A stretch of 60,914 bases of DNA from an uncultured Bacteroidales bacterium. Its GTDB lineage: Bacteria; Bacteroidota; Bacteroidia; Bacteroidales; Paludibacteraceae. Shown here one piece after another: positions 43,590 through 52,454 of the stretch. A program made the translations under genes and the position numbers. Position 1 is the stretch's first letter, and every line of letters begins with the position of its first letter. A model generated the notes under the pieces. That model searched no databases. It worked only from the letters and a program-made list of their open reading frames with translations, and was not told the origin of the DNA. The DNA lies in assembly GCA_937885465.1 (NCBI GenBank), contig CAKZZM010000003.1, positions 1 to 60,914 of the forward strand, written 5' to 3'.

Positions 43590-43620
43590 TTTGCTGAATG
43601 CGTTTTTTTTAGTAATTTTG
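43590..43620 (+). promoter_or_regulatory. Promoter of parE
   Basis: Plus strand: TTTG at 43590-43593, 19 nt, then TAATTTTG at 43613-43620, 23 nt before the parE ATG. Confidence 0.7.
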
Positions 43621-43643
43621 CAAAAAGATTAAGAGATGTTTTT

Positions 43644-45575
43644 ATGGACGAAAAAGTGCTGATAGAAAACGAGCAACAAGCGCAGTATAACGATGATAAT
43701 ATTGTTCATCTTGACGACCGCGAGCATATTCGTCGTCGCCCGGGTATGTATATTGGCAAATTGGGCGACGGTAGCCACTCTGACGATGGCATCTATGTGC
43801 TGATAAAAGAGACCATCGATAACTCTATCGACGAATATCGCATGGGCGAGGGCAAGGTGATAGAAGTTACGGTGGAGACAGGCATTGAACACGGCAAAGT
43901 TACGGTTCGCGACTACGGGCGAGGCATACCTCTCGGCAAGATGATTGATGCCGTATCGCTACTTAATACAGGTGGTAAATACGACACTAAGGCATTCAAG
44001 AAATCGGTCGGACTGAACGGCGTCGGCACAAAAGCCGTTAATGCACTGTCAGAACGGTTCGTAGTAGAGTCGTTTCGAGAAGGGAAACACCGACGGGCAG
44101 AATTTTCGAAAGGTCACATCGTCTGCGACAGTGGTATTCTTGACAACACCGACAATCAGCCGCGGGGAACATACGTTGAGTTCCAGCCCGACGACACAAA
44201 AGGACTTTTTGAAAACTATCAGTTCCGCAGCGAATATATTGAAATGCTGCTGCGCAACTATTCCTATCTCAACACCGGTCTTACTCTCAAATATAACGGC
44301 AAACGATTCGTCAGCAAAGACGGTCTCTTAGATCTGCTTCGGGAAAACATGACATCCGAGCCTCTCTATCCTATCATCCATCTCTCCGGTGAGGATATTG
44401 AAATTGCTCTTACGCATACCGACCAATCCGGCGAGGAGTATTTCTCTTTTGTCAATGGGCAACACACTATCCAAGGCGGCACTCACCAAGCCGCTTTCCG
44501 CGAGGCTATCGGCAAAACAATAAAGGAATTTTTCAATAAGAACCAAGACCTCTCTGACATACGCAACGGCGTTGTGGGAGCAATAGCCATCAATGTAGAA
44601 GAACCGACATTCGAATCGCAGACTAAAATCAAACTCGGATCAAGAGATATGTCGCTGAAAGAGGATAGTATCTCCATCAACAAATTTGTCAACGACTTCG
44701 TCAAACGCGAACTTGATAACTACCTCCATAAGACTCCCGACACCGCACAGGTGATGTTGCAAAAGATACAGGACTCCGAAAAAGAGCGCAAAGCCATCGC
44801 CGGTGTCACTAAACTTGCACGAGAGAGAGCAAAAAAGAACCTCCTCAACAACCCTAAGCTACGCGACTGCCGTATTCACCTTAACGACGCAAAACCATCC
44901 TTTTCATCGAAGCAATCGGAAGACGACCTACGCGCCGAAAGCAGCATCTTCATCACTGAGGGATTGTCTGCATCAGGCTCTATCACCAAGAGCCGCGATG
45001 TCAACACGCAAGCCGTATTCTCGTTGCGAGGCAAACCGCTTAACAGTTACGGACTGACGAAAAAAGTGGTTTATGAAAACGAGGAGTTTAACTGCTTGCA
45101 GTCAGCCCTTAATATCGAAGACGGTCTCGATGACCTACGCTATAACAAGGTTATTATCGCAACCGATGCCGATGTTGATGGTATGCATATCCGCCTGCTT
45201 ATGCTCACCTTTTTCTTGCAGTTCTTCCCCGACCTCGTTAAGAAAGGGCATGTCTATATTCTGCAAACACCCCTTTTCCGCGTTAAGAATAAGCAGGAGA
45301 CACGCTACTGCTACTCAGAAGAAGAGCGACTGAAAGCTATCAGCGAGATCAAGAATCCCGAGATAACTCGATTCAAAGGTCTCGGAGAAATATCACCGGA
45401 AGAATTCTCCGGTTTCATCGGGAAAAATATCCGCCTTGATCAAGTCAGTCTGCGCAAGGAAGATGCTCTTAATGACCTTATGGCTTTCTATATGGGAAAG
45501 AATACCACCGAGCGCCAAAACTTCATCATCGACAACCTCGTCGTCGAGCAAGACGATGCCGAACCGGAAGAATAA
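43644..45575 (+). CDS. parE: DNA topoisomerase IV subunit B
   Basis: 643 residues. GHKL ATPase domain with Glu56 and Asn60 in IKETIDNSIDE, GRGIPLG at 92-98 and GGKYDTKAFKKSVGLNGVG at 110-128; TOPRIM domain with DADVDG (508-513). REHIRRRPGMYIGKLGDGS and RDVNTQAVFSLRGKPLNSYG point to the ParE branch rather than GyrB. The TOPRIM motif that is normally EGDSA reads EGLSA (439-443); the catalytic Glu439 is kept but the Asp is Leu. ParE supplies ATP hydrolysis for chromosome decatenation. No parC lies next to it. Confidence 0.88.
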   Translation: MDEKVLIENEQQAQYNDDNIVHLDDREHIRRRPGMYIGKLGDGSHSDDGIYVLIKETIDNSIDEYRMGEGKVIEVTVETGIEHGKVTVRDYGRGIPLGKMIDAVSLLNTGGKYDTKAFKKSVGLNGVGTKAVNALSERFVVESFREGKHRRAEFSKGHIVCDSGILDNTDNQPRGTYVEFQPDDTKGLFENYQFRSEYIEMLLRNYSYLNTGLTLKYNGKRFVSKDGLLDLLRENMTSEPLYPIIHLSGEDIEIALTHTDQSGEEYFSFVNGQHTIQGGTHQAAFREAIGKTIKEFFNKNQDLSDIRNGVVGAIAINVEEPTFESQTKIKLGSRDMSLKEDSISINKFVNDFVKRELDNYLHKTPDTAQVMLQKIQDSEKERKAIAGVTKLARERAKKNLLNNPKLRDCRIHLNDAKPSFSSKQSEDDLRAESSIFITEGLSASGSITKSRDVNTQAVFSLRGKPLNSYGLTKKVVYENEEFNCLQSALNIEDGLDDLRYNKVIIATDADVDGMHIRLLMLTFFLQFFPDLVKKGHVYILQTPLFRVKNKQETRYCYSEEERLKAISEIKNPEITRFKGLGEISPEEFSGFIGKNIRLDQVSLRKEDALNDLMAFYMGKNTTERQNFIIDNLVVEQDDAEPEE

Positions 45576-45583
45576 CACTCACC

Positions 45584-46045
45584 ATGTCCACTATCGTTCT
45601 GATAATAGTTTTCGTTTTTCTCTGCCTCTTCATCGTCATCGCCACGGAGGTTCGTGCCCGCCGCCGTTCCTCACTATCGCAGCACAACTCGTTAAAGAGC
45701 AGTAACGCCCAATACGAGGAAGTAACCGATTCCTCCGATGCTCCTATTCCCGCCGACACCACATGCTGCGGCAGGCACGCCGTCTGCGAGAACAGCAGCC
45801 TACTCAGCAGCAAACCGGACATTGTCTATTACGATGATGAAGAGTTAGACGCGCTGAAAGGCAGGTCAGCTGACTCGTTTACCGAAGAAGAGAGAGAAAG
45901 AGTGGAAGAAGTGTTCCGCACCATGGCAGAGGCAGATGTTGCCGGATGGCTCCGCAGTCTGCAACTAAGAGATATCACCCTACCCTCGGATATCCTCGAA
46001 GAAGCACTACTCATCGTCGCCGACCGCCGAAACGCAAAGGCTTAA
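45584..46045 (+). CDS. Small membrane-anchored protein with CCGxHxVCE motif
   Basis: 153 residues: one N-terminal membrane helix (3-22), a linker, then CCGRHAVCE near 61-69, followed by an acidic segment (YYDDEELDALKGRSADSFTEEE) and a helical C-terminus with VAGWLRSLQLRDITLP. I recognise this as a conserved but uncharacterised Bacteroidales protein. The Cys-Cys-x-x-His-x-x-Cys arrangement could bind a metal. It starts 8 nt after parE, so the two are probably cotranscribed. The stop overlaps that of the convergent CPBP gene in the palindrome TTAA. Confidence 0.7.
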   Translation: MSTIVLIIVFVFLCLFIVIATEVRARRRSSLSQHNSLKSSNAQYEEVTDSSDAPIPADTTCCGRHAVCENSSLLSSKPDIVYYDDEELDALKGRSADSFTEEERERVEEVFRTMAEADVAGWLRSLQLRDITLPSDILEEALLIVADRRNAKA

Positions 46046-46935
46046 TTACCCGTATGCCGACGGCCTAACCGCCATAACCACCACAACATAACCGCCGTTA
46101 CTACAGCACTTAGCAAACCCACCCACAAGGTGTTACCCGTGCCGAAGGCATCCACCGCCTCACTCTCCAACGACGAATGGGCACATATATAATAGGTGAT
46201 AACAGCCAACGCATTATTGGTCAGGTGAGCCAGCATCGATGTCCAGATACTGCCCGTCCATATAACTAAATAGCCGAACATAACACCAAGTAACAGACGC
46301 GGAATAAAACCGAAAAACTGAAAATGGATAAAACTGAAGAGTGCAGCCGTCGCCCATACCGACAGATGCATCCTTTTTTTTGAATATTCCTTACCTAAGC
46401 ATATATTCAGAAGTACCCCTCTGAAGGTCAACTCCTCACCTAATGCGGGCAACAACGCCATCAAGCATATATTTCTCACCAGTCCACCGACATTATCTGC
46501 CTGCAAGAACTGCTCCGTCAGCAGTGCAGCCGCTTCCTCCTGCTCCACCATCCATCGCTCCAAACTTTGCAACGCCTCCGGCAGGTGCAGACCACTATTC
46601 CAATTAGCAAGCATATTGACGGCAGGCGAGGCAAGCACCATCAGCATTACCACCCATACTGCCTCTACCCGTGTCGGCAACGAACGAAGCCGCAACTCCG
46701 TCAACGGCGTCTGCGTCCAACACCAAGTGGCACACAAGGCGGGAACAATAAAAAGCATCAGAGTCTGCAACGCCTGTATCATACGCAAAAAACCAACCCC
46801 GCCTACAACAGAACCTTTTATGGCACCAACACCAACCATCACTAACATCACAACAGCAAACCCTGCTACTACCATCACAAGCCATAGCAACAACTGACGA
46901 ATAGCACTATTCTGTAGTCTGTCTCGCATATTCAT
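46042..46935 (-). CDS. CPBP-family intramembrane glutamic endopeptidase
   Basis: 297 residues, about eight membrane helices. The three Abi/CPBP motifs are present: EELTFRG with Glu167, Glu168 and Arg172; FSFIHFQFFGF with His204; and MLAHLTNNA with His237 and Asn241. These residues form the glutamate-based active site known from Rce1 (CAAX protease). Substrates of bacterial members are mostly unknown; roles in peptide maturation or bacteriocin self-immunity have been described for relatives. Nothing in its neighbourhood indicates which applies. Confidence 0.88.
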   Translation of the reverse strand: MNMRDRLQNSAIRQLLLWLVMVVAGFAVVMLVMVGVGAIKGSVVGGVGFLRMIQALQTLMLFIVPALCATWCWTQTPLTELRLRSLPTRVEAVWVVMLMVLASPAVNMLANWNSGLHLPEALQSLERWMVEQEEAAALLTEQFLQADNVGGLVRNICLMALLPALGEELTFRGVLLNICLGKEYSKKRMHLSVWATAALFSFIHFQFFGFIPRLLLGVMFGYLVIWTGSIWTSMLAHLTNNALAVITYYICAHSSLESEAVDAFGTGNTLWVGLLSAVVTAVMLWWLWRLGRRHTGN

Positions 46936-47032
46936 ATATAATTATTATTTTTTTCAGCCTGTACAAAAAAATCTAACAAAGATACAAATAAATTTGTATA
47001 TCGCCAAGCAACGCAAAAAATTGTTTGCCATA

Positions 47033-47064
47033 TTTGCGCAATTAAAAAAAATATAGTAATTTTG
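47033..47064 (+). promoter_or_regulatory. Promoter of topA
   Basis: TTTG at 47033-47036, 20 nt, then TAATTTTG at 47057-47064. The ATG is 110 nt further on, leaving a leader of about 100 nt with three imperfect repeats of AAATGTCGTT/GCTT type before it. Confidence 0.65.
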
Positions 47065-47173
47065 CCGCCGTTTGGTATGAGTATTGCCTCAATTGTTACA
47101 CTACCATTTAAATAGCATTGAAATGTCGTTTAAATGTCGCTTAAATACTTTTTAATATCCATTTTACCTCAAT

Positions 47174-49489
47174 ATGAACAAAAATCTCGTTATTGTTGAG
47201 TCTCCCGGCAAGGTTAAGACCATAGAAAAGGCCCTTGGAAAAGATTTTCATGTTATGTCCTCCAAAGGACATATTCGCGATATAGAGGGTGTCGGAAGAA
47301 ATAATATAGGTATCGATTTCAATAACCACTACGAGCCCAATTACGTCATCGACCCTGAGAAGATAGATCTTATCAACTCCCTTCGTTCAGAAGCAGATAA
47401 GGCAGACACTGTTTGGCTTGCATCCGATGAAGACCGCGAGGGAGAGGCCATAGCATGGCACCTAAAAGAGGTGCTCGAGTTACCTGCCGATAAGACTCAC
47501 CGCATCGTCTTCCACGAGATAACACCCGATGCTATCAAAGAGGCCATCAAACAACCGCGCGACATAGACATTAACCTCGTTCATGCCCAGCAGGCGCGTC
47601 GCGTCATTGACCGCATCGTCGGCTTCGAACTGTCGCCCGTACTATGGAGAAAGATAACAACGGGACTATCCGCAGGGAGAGTGCAATCGGTGGCTGTGCG
47701 ACTTATCGTAGAGCGCGAGAGAGAGGTGGAGAATTTCAATGTTACATCACAATATCGCATCAATGCCGATTTCATCGGCACAAACGAGGTCGGCGAGACA
47801 TTTACTCTCCACACCGAGCTCAACCACCGTTTCCACACCGAAGACGAAGCCCGCACTTTTCTTAACACTCTCAACACCGCCTCTTTCACGATACAAGAGG
47901 TGCAGAAACGCCCGGGGAAGAAAACCCCTGCACCACCTTTCACCACCTCTACCATGCAGCAAGAGGCAGCAAGAAAATTGCACTTCCCCGTTTCAAAGAC
48001 GATGCGCATAGCCCAAGCATTATACGAAGCAGGACGCATAACCTATATGCGAACCGATTCAGTCAACCTCTCTAATCTTGCTCTCGGCGTTAGCAAACAA
48101 GAGATTCTTGCAGAATACGGGGAGAAGTACTATCAACCTCGTCGTTTCAAGACCACTGCCAAGGGTGCACAAGAAGCACATGAGGCTATCCGTCCCTCAT
48201 ATATCAACCAGCGCACTATCACCGGCTCTGCCGACGAGAAACGCCTCTACGACCTTATATGGAAACGCACCATGGCATCGCAGATGGCAGACGCGCAGAT
48301 AGAAACAACACGCGTTGAAATAGCCGCCGTCGTCGAACACTCGCCATACTCAGCGAGTAACACTCTGCCATACCTCTTCGTCGCAACGGGCGAGGTAACA
48401 ATCTTCGACGGCTTCACACGACTATATGTGCAGTCAACAGATGACGAACAGGACGAGCAGACCAATACCATACCTCCCGTCACCGTCGGCACCGCACTTG
48501 CTAATACCACTACCTCCGCCACTGAAACATTCACCAAAGCTCCGACACGCTATAACGAGGCTTCGCTCGTCAGAAAGATGGAAGAGCTGGGCATCGGCAG
48601 ACCTTCTACCTACGCCACTATCATCGATACTATTAAGACGCGCAAATATGTAGAGACTGCCAATGTGCCGGGGAAACAACGCACTGCACATATCCTCACA
48701 CTCTCCGGCGGAAAGATAAAAGCAACAACAAAGAAAGAGACCGAAGGCGCAGAGTCGCAGCGGCTACTGCCTACCGACCTCGGACGTGCCACCAACGACT
48801 TCCTCGTTGAGCAGTTTCCTAATATTCTCAGCTATGACTTCACCGCTGACGCAGAAAAGGCATTCGACGATATTGCCGAAGGCGATGCGCAATGGTCGGA
48901 TACCGTGGATAAGTTCTACAAGACTTTCCACCCCGCCATAGAGCAAGTACCATCAGGTAAGATAACAGGACACCTGCTCGGCAACGACCCAAAGACCGGA
49001 CTGCCCGTCTATACGAAGATTATAAAAAGCGGACCTTGTGTGCAACTCGGCTCCACAGACAGCGAGGAGAAGCCGCGCTTCGCCTCTTTGCCCGCAGGCA
49101 AATCAATATACACCATCACCCTCGATGAGGCTCTCGAATTGTTCGAACACAGCCTGCCTTATTCGCTCGGAGAAATCGACGGACAAGAGGTAATCGTAGG
49201 CAGTGCTAAATACGGACCTTACCTGCGCATAAATAGCGACTTCGTTTCTATCCCGAAAACTATCAATCCGCTCAATATCACTCTCGATGAAGCTAAACAA
49301 CTAATTGAGCAACATAAGCACCGCCAAGAACCTATCCACATCTTCGGCGATATTCAGGTTCTCTACGGCAGATACGGTGCATATATAAAACAAGGAAACA
49401 ACAACTACAAGATTCCACGCGGAACAAAACCGGAAGATTTAACCGAACAACAGTGCAAAAACATCATTGACAAAGCACAAAAGAAATAA
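47174..49489 (+). CDS. topA: DNA topoisomerase I
   Basis: 771 residues. TOPRIM domain at the N-terminus (VIVESPGKVKTIEK, 7-20, and DEDREGEAIAWH, 85-96), active-site Tyr291 in RITYMRTDSV, and GLSAGRVQSVAVRL in between. It relaxes negative supercoils. The C-terminal zinc-finger repeats of E. coli TopA are absent; instead the tail carries topoisomerase C-terminal repeats of the PF13368 type (YGPYLRINSDFVSIPK, YGRYGAYIKQGNNNYKIP), as usual in Bacteroidota. Confidence 0.95.
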   Translation: MNKNLVIVESPGKVKTIEKALGKDFHVMSSKGHIRDIEGVGRNNIGIDFNNHYEPNYVIDPEKIDLINSLRSEADKADTVWLASDEDREGEAIAWHLKEVLELPADKTHRIVFHEITPDAIKEAIKQPRDIDINLVHAQQARRVIDRIVGFELSPVLWRKITTGLSAGRVQSVAVRLIVEREREVENFNVTSQYRINADFIGTNEVGETFTLHTELNHRFHTEDEARTFLNTLNTASFTIQEVQKRPGKKTPAPPFTTSTMQQEAARKLHFPVSKTMRIAQALYEAGRITYMRTDSVNLSNLALGVSKQEILAEYGEKYYQPRRFKTTAKGAQEAHEAIRPSYINQRTITGSADEKRLYDLIWKRTMASQMADAQIETTRVEIAAVVEHSPYSASNTLPYLFVATGEVTIFDGFTRLYVQSTDDEQDEQTNTIPPVTVGTALANTTTSATETFTKAPTRYNEASLVRKMEELGIGRPSTYATIIDTIKTRKYVETANVPGKQRTAHILTLSGGKIKATTKKETEGAESQRLLPTDLGRATNDFLVEQFPNILSYDFTADAEKAFDDIAEGDAQWSDTVDKFYKTFHPAIEQVPSGKITGHLLGNDPKTGLPVYTKIIKSGPCVQLGSTDSEEKPRFASLPAGKSIYTITLDEALELFEHSLPYSLGEIDGQEVIVGSAKYGPYLRINSDFVSIPKTINPLNITLDEAKQLIEQHKHRQEPIHIFGDIQVLYGRYGAYIKQGNNNYKIPRGTKPEDLTEQQCKNIIDKAQKK

Positions 49490-49558
49490 TTTCTCATAAT
49501 CCGCTTAAATCAATAATACCCCCGCTTAAATCCGCGGAAAGTAAACCACTTTCTGACT

Positions 49559-50695
49559 ATGAAAAAATCTGTTATTATCACCGGCGGAGCCGGTTTCATC
49601 GGCTCACACGTAGTCCGCCTATTCGTCAACAAGTACGCTGACTACCGCATTATCAATGTTGACAAACTGACATACGCCGGTAATCTCAATAACCTGCGTG
49701 ATATCGAAGATAAGCCGAACTACCGCTTCGTCCGCGCCGATATTTGCGATATCGACACTATGCTCCGTCTTATGCAGGAAGAGCAGGTCAGCGGTGTTAT
49801 TCACCTCGCGGCAGAGAGCCATGTCGATCGCTCAATTAAAGACCCTTTCACTTTCGCCCGCACCAATGTACTCGGCACTCTATCACTGCTGCAGGCTGCC
49901 AAGCAATATTGGGAATCACTGCCCGAGAAATACGAGGGCAAACTATTCTACCATATCTCTACCGACGAGGTTTACGGCGCACTCAATCTCACTCACCCCG
50001 AAGGCATAGAGCCTCCCTTCTCTACTAAGGCCTCATCAGGCGAACACCACCTCGCTTACGGCGACACCTTCTTCCTTGAAACAACAAAATATACTCCCCA
50101 TTCACCTTACTCTGCATCGAAAGCATCGTCAGACCATTTCGTCCGCGCTTTCCACGACACCTACGGTATGCCCGTCATCGTCACAAACTGCTCGAATAAC
50201 TACGGACCTTATCAGTTCCCTGAGAAACTGATACCTCTCTTTATCAATAATATCCGCCACCGCAAACCATTGCCCGTCTATGGCAAGGGTGAGAATGTGC
50301 GCGACTGGCTCTATGTAGAAGACCACGCCCGAGCCATCGACCTTATCTTTCATAAAGGAACTATCGCCGACACCTATAATATCGGTGGCTTCAACGAATG
50401 GAAGAATATTGATATTGTGCGCGTCCTCATCAAGACTACCGACCGCTTACTCGGCAGGCAAGAAGGCGAAGACCTTAACCTCATCACCTATGTTACCGAC
50501 CGCGCCGGACACGACCTCCGATACGCTATTGATAGCCGCAAACTGCAACGAGAACTCGGATGGGAGCCATCGCTACAGTTTGAAGAAGGAATAGAAAAAA
50601 CAGTCCGTTGGTACCTCGATAACCAACCTTGGGTGGATAATGTTACCTCCGGCGACTACCAACGATACTACGACGATATGTATGCCAATAGATAG
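49559..50695 (+). CDS. rfbB: dTDP-glucose 4,6-dehydratase
   Basis: 378 residues. NAD-binding TGGAGFIGSH at 8-17, the catalytic STDEVYG at 134-140 (Asp and Glu as acid and base) and Tyr184/Lys188 in YSASK. It makes dTDP-4-keto-6-deoxyglucose, the branch point toward dTDP-rhamnose and other deoxy-sugars. rfbA, rfbC and rfbD are not adjacent, so the gene is single. It lies 69 nt after topA with no clear promoter of its own and is followed by a terminator. Confidence 0.94.
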   Translation: MKKSVIITGGAGFIGSHVVRLFVNKYADYRIINVDKLTYAGNLNNLRDIEDKPNYRFVRADICDIDTMLRLMQEEQVSGVIHLAAESHVDRSIKDPFTFARTNVLGTLSLLQAAKQYWESLPEKYEGKLFYHISTDEVYGALNLTHPEGIEPPFSTKASSGEHHLAYGDTFFLETTKYTPHSPYSASKASSDHFVRAFHDTYGMPVIVTNCSNNYGPYQFPEKLIPLFINNIRHRKPLPVYGKGENVRDWLYVEDHARAIDLIFHKGTIADTYNIGGFNEWKNIDIVRVLIKTTDRLLGRQEGEDLNLITYVTDRAGHDLRYAIDSRKLQRELGWEPSLQFEEGIEKTVRWYLDNQPWVDNVTSGDYQRYYDDMYANR

Positions 50696-50748
50696 CCCAA
50701 TCGTTCCTCAGGCCATTGTGCGCTTGCAAGGCACATACTTCCACGTGT

Positions 50749-50780
50749 AGAGACATCCCCATAGGGTGTCTCTCTTTTTT
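50749..50780 (+). terminator. Terminator of rfbB
   Basis: AGAGACA ... TGTCTCT with an inner CCC/GGG pairing and one bulged T, followed by CTTTTTT. Marks the end of the topA/rfbB region before the accessory-looking genes. Confidence 0.8.
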
Positions 50781-50872
50781 ATCACCATTTTGAGAAAATG
50801 TTTTAGCCTGCACAATTATACTTACATAGACACTTACTAAAATTTTGCAGGCTGGTACAATTTAGTGTTAAG

Positions 50873-50955
50873 ATTTGCGGGGCAGAATGATTTTTGCTGA
50901 AATAAATTTGCGGGATAGAATGATTTTTGCTGAAATAAATTTGCGGGACAGAAAT
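50873..50955. repeat. 33-bp tandem repeats before the DUF4143 ATPase
   Basis: Two full copies (50873-50905 and 50906-50938, two differences) and a partial third starting at 50939, unit ATTTGCGGGRYAGAATGATT plus 13 more. The TTTG at the head of the third copy is the upstream box of the gene's promoter. Together with the surrounding AT-rich DNA this fills the 300 bases between rfbB and the ATPase; no other gene is seen there. Confidence 0.9.
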
Positions 50956-50971
50956 ATTTTTAGTATCTTTG
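50940..50971 (+). promoter_or_regulatory. Promoter of the DUF4143 ATPase, upstream box inside a tandem repeat
   Basis: TTTG at 50940-50943, 20 nt, then TATCTTTG at 50964-50971, 25 nt before the ATG. This rules out a start at the TTG at 50969, which lies in the promoter. Confidence 0.75.
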
Positions 50972-50995
50972 CACCGATTTTCAAAGGTAAATAAA

Positions 50996-52330
50996 ATGGA
51001 AAGAGTCTTTAAGCGCAAAATCTATCAGCAATTATTGGAATGGAAAGAAACAGAAAATGGTCGTACTGCCATCTTGATTGAAGGTGCCCGACGTGTCGGC
51101 AAATCAACTATTGTGGAGCAATTTGCCAAACAAGAGTACGAATCGTATATCCTCATTGATTTCAACAAAGCCAAGAAAGCCATTTATGCATTATGGGAGG
51201 ACTTGATGGACTTAGATGCCATATTTCTTCAACTCCAACAAACCTATGGTGTTACTCTTCATCAACGCAAATCAGTTATTATATTTGACGAGGTTCAGAA
51301 ATGTCCCCTTGCCCGCCAAGCCATCAAATACTTGGTGGCAGATGGAAGGTATGACTATATCGAGACAGGTTCGCTCATCAGTATCAAAAAGAACACACAG
51401 AACATAACCATTCCAAGCGAAGAGGAGCGAATATCCATGTATCCGATGGATTATGAAGAGTTCCGATGGGCATTAGGTGATACGGCTACTTTTCCATTGC
51501 TCAAACGGCAGTTTGACTTACGTATGTCAATCGGAGACAATGTCACTCGCAAACAAATGCAGGATATTCGTTTGTATATGCTTGTAGGTGGTATGCCACA
51601 AGCTGTAAACACTCTTCTTGACACCAACAATCTGCGTGCTGTGGATAAAACCAAACGAGGTATTATCAAACTCTATATAGAAGATTTTCAGAAGATAGAT
51701 TCTACAGGTAATGCGGAACGGCTCTTTTTGAATATCCCTTCTCAACTTAGCAACAATCATTCCCGTTATCAGCCCACGACTATTATCAAACAACAAACGG
51801 AGACCAAAATGGCTGAACTGTTGCAAGACTTAGAACAAAGTAAAACTACACTGTTTTGCTATCATTGCACAGACCCTAATGTAGGCATGTCGCTTAATAA
51901 AACCCCTAATCGCTATAAGATGTTTGTCGCTGATACGGGACTATTTATTACACTTTGTTTCTGGGATAAAGACTTCACGGATAATATTATTTACGACAAG
52001 TTCCTTGGCGATAAACTGCAGGCGAACTTGGGCTATATCTATGAGAACTTAATCGCGCAGATGTTAACTGCTTCCGGCAACCAACTTTTCTACTATACCT
52101 TTCCGCAAGACGAGAAGCATAATTATGAGATTGATTTCCTCCTATCACGCGGAAATAAGATTTGCCCGATAGAAGTGAAATCCTCCGGTTATAAGACACA
52201 TGCGTCTTTAGATGCTTTCTGCGAGAAATACTCCTCGCGAATTAGCAATCGCTATTTGCTTTACACCAAAGACTTGCGCAAGGAAGGCGAGACATTGATG
52301 GTGCCGGTATATATGACAGGATTGCTATAA
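50996..52330 (+). CDS. AAA-type ATPase with DUF4143 domain
   Basis: 444 residues: Walker A GARRVGKST at 30-38, Walker B VIIFDEVQKC around 90-99, and a sensor region ETGSLISI. The C-terminal DUF4143 domain contains a restriction-endonuclease-like core: EIDFLLSRGNKICPIEVKSS gives the D ... ExK pattern. Such ATPases are multicopy and patchily distributed in Bacteroidota; their function is not established, and toxin-antitoxin, defence or mobile-element links have been suggested. The gene is single, preceded by tandem repeats and followed by a lyase gene. The DNA looks more AT-rich than the flanking housekeeping genes, which fits transfer. Confidence 0.88.
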   Translation: MERVFKRKIYQQLLEWKETENGRTAILIEGARRVGKSTIVEQFAKQEYESYILIDFNKAKKAIYALWEDLMDLDAIFLQLQQTYGVTLHQRKSVIIFDEVQKCPLARQAIKYLVADGRYDYIETGSLISIKKNTQNITIPSEEERISMYPMDYEEFRWALGDTATFPLLKRQFDLRMSIGDNVTRKQMQDIRLYMLVGGMPQAVNTLLDTNNLRAVDKTKRGIIKLYIEDFQKIDSTGNAERLFLNIPSQLSNNHSRYQPTTIIKQQTETKMAELLQDLEQSKTTLFCYHCTDPNVGMSLNKTPNRYKMFVADTGLFITLCFWDKDFTDNIIYDKFLGDKLQANLGYIYENLIAQMLTASGNQLFYYTFPQDEKHNYEIDFLLSRGNKICPIEVKSSGYKTHASLDAFCEKYSSRISNRYLLYTKDLRKEGETLMVPVYMTGLL

Positions 52331-52420
52331 TCTATTGCCCGTCACTATGTCAAAGATCGCGTGAGTTTTTGCAGACCGATAATAATTTATATTTTATTTT
52401 AATTATTTGCTAACTTTTTG

Positions 52421-52428
52421 TACCTTTG
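52421..52428 (+). promoter_or_regulatory. -7 box before the pectate-lyase-like gene
   Basis: TACCTTTG, 26 nt before the ATG at 52455. An upstream TTTG exists but at only 11 nt distance, so the match to the consensus is partial. Confidence 0.45.
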
Positions 52429-52454
52429 TAAATAGAAGAAAAATTTTTGAACAG

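Noticed and set aside
47065..47173. Possible riboswitch in the topA leader
   Set aside because: The short repeats ATGTCGTTTAAATGTCGC do not form a recognisable aptamer or stable fold.
50969..50995. Upstream TTG start for the DUF4143 ATPase
   Set aside because: It lies inside the -7 promoter box; the ATG at 50996 fits better.
50800..50995. CRISPR-like appearance of the 33-bp repeats
   Set aside because: Copies are directly adjacent with no spacers, and no cas genes are present.
52407..52454. Upstream TTG start for the lyase-like gene
   Set aside because: It precedes the -7 box at 52421 and adds residues before a normal signal peptide.
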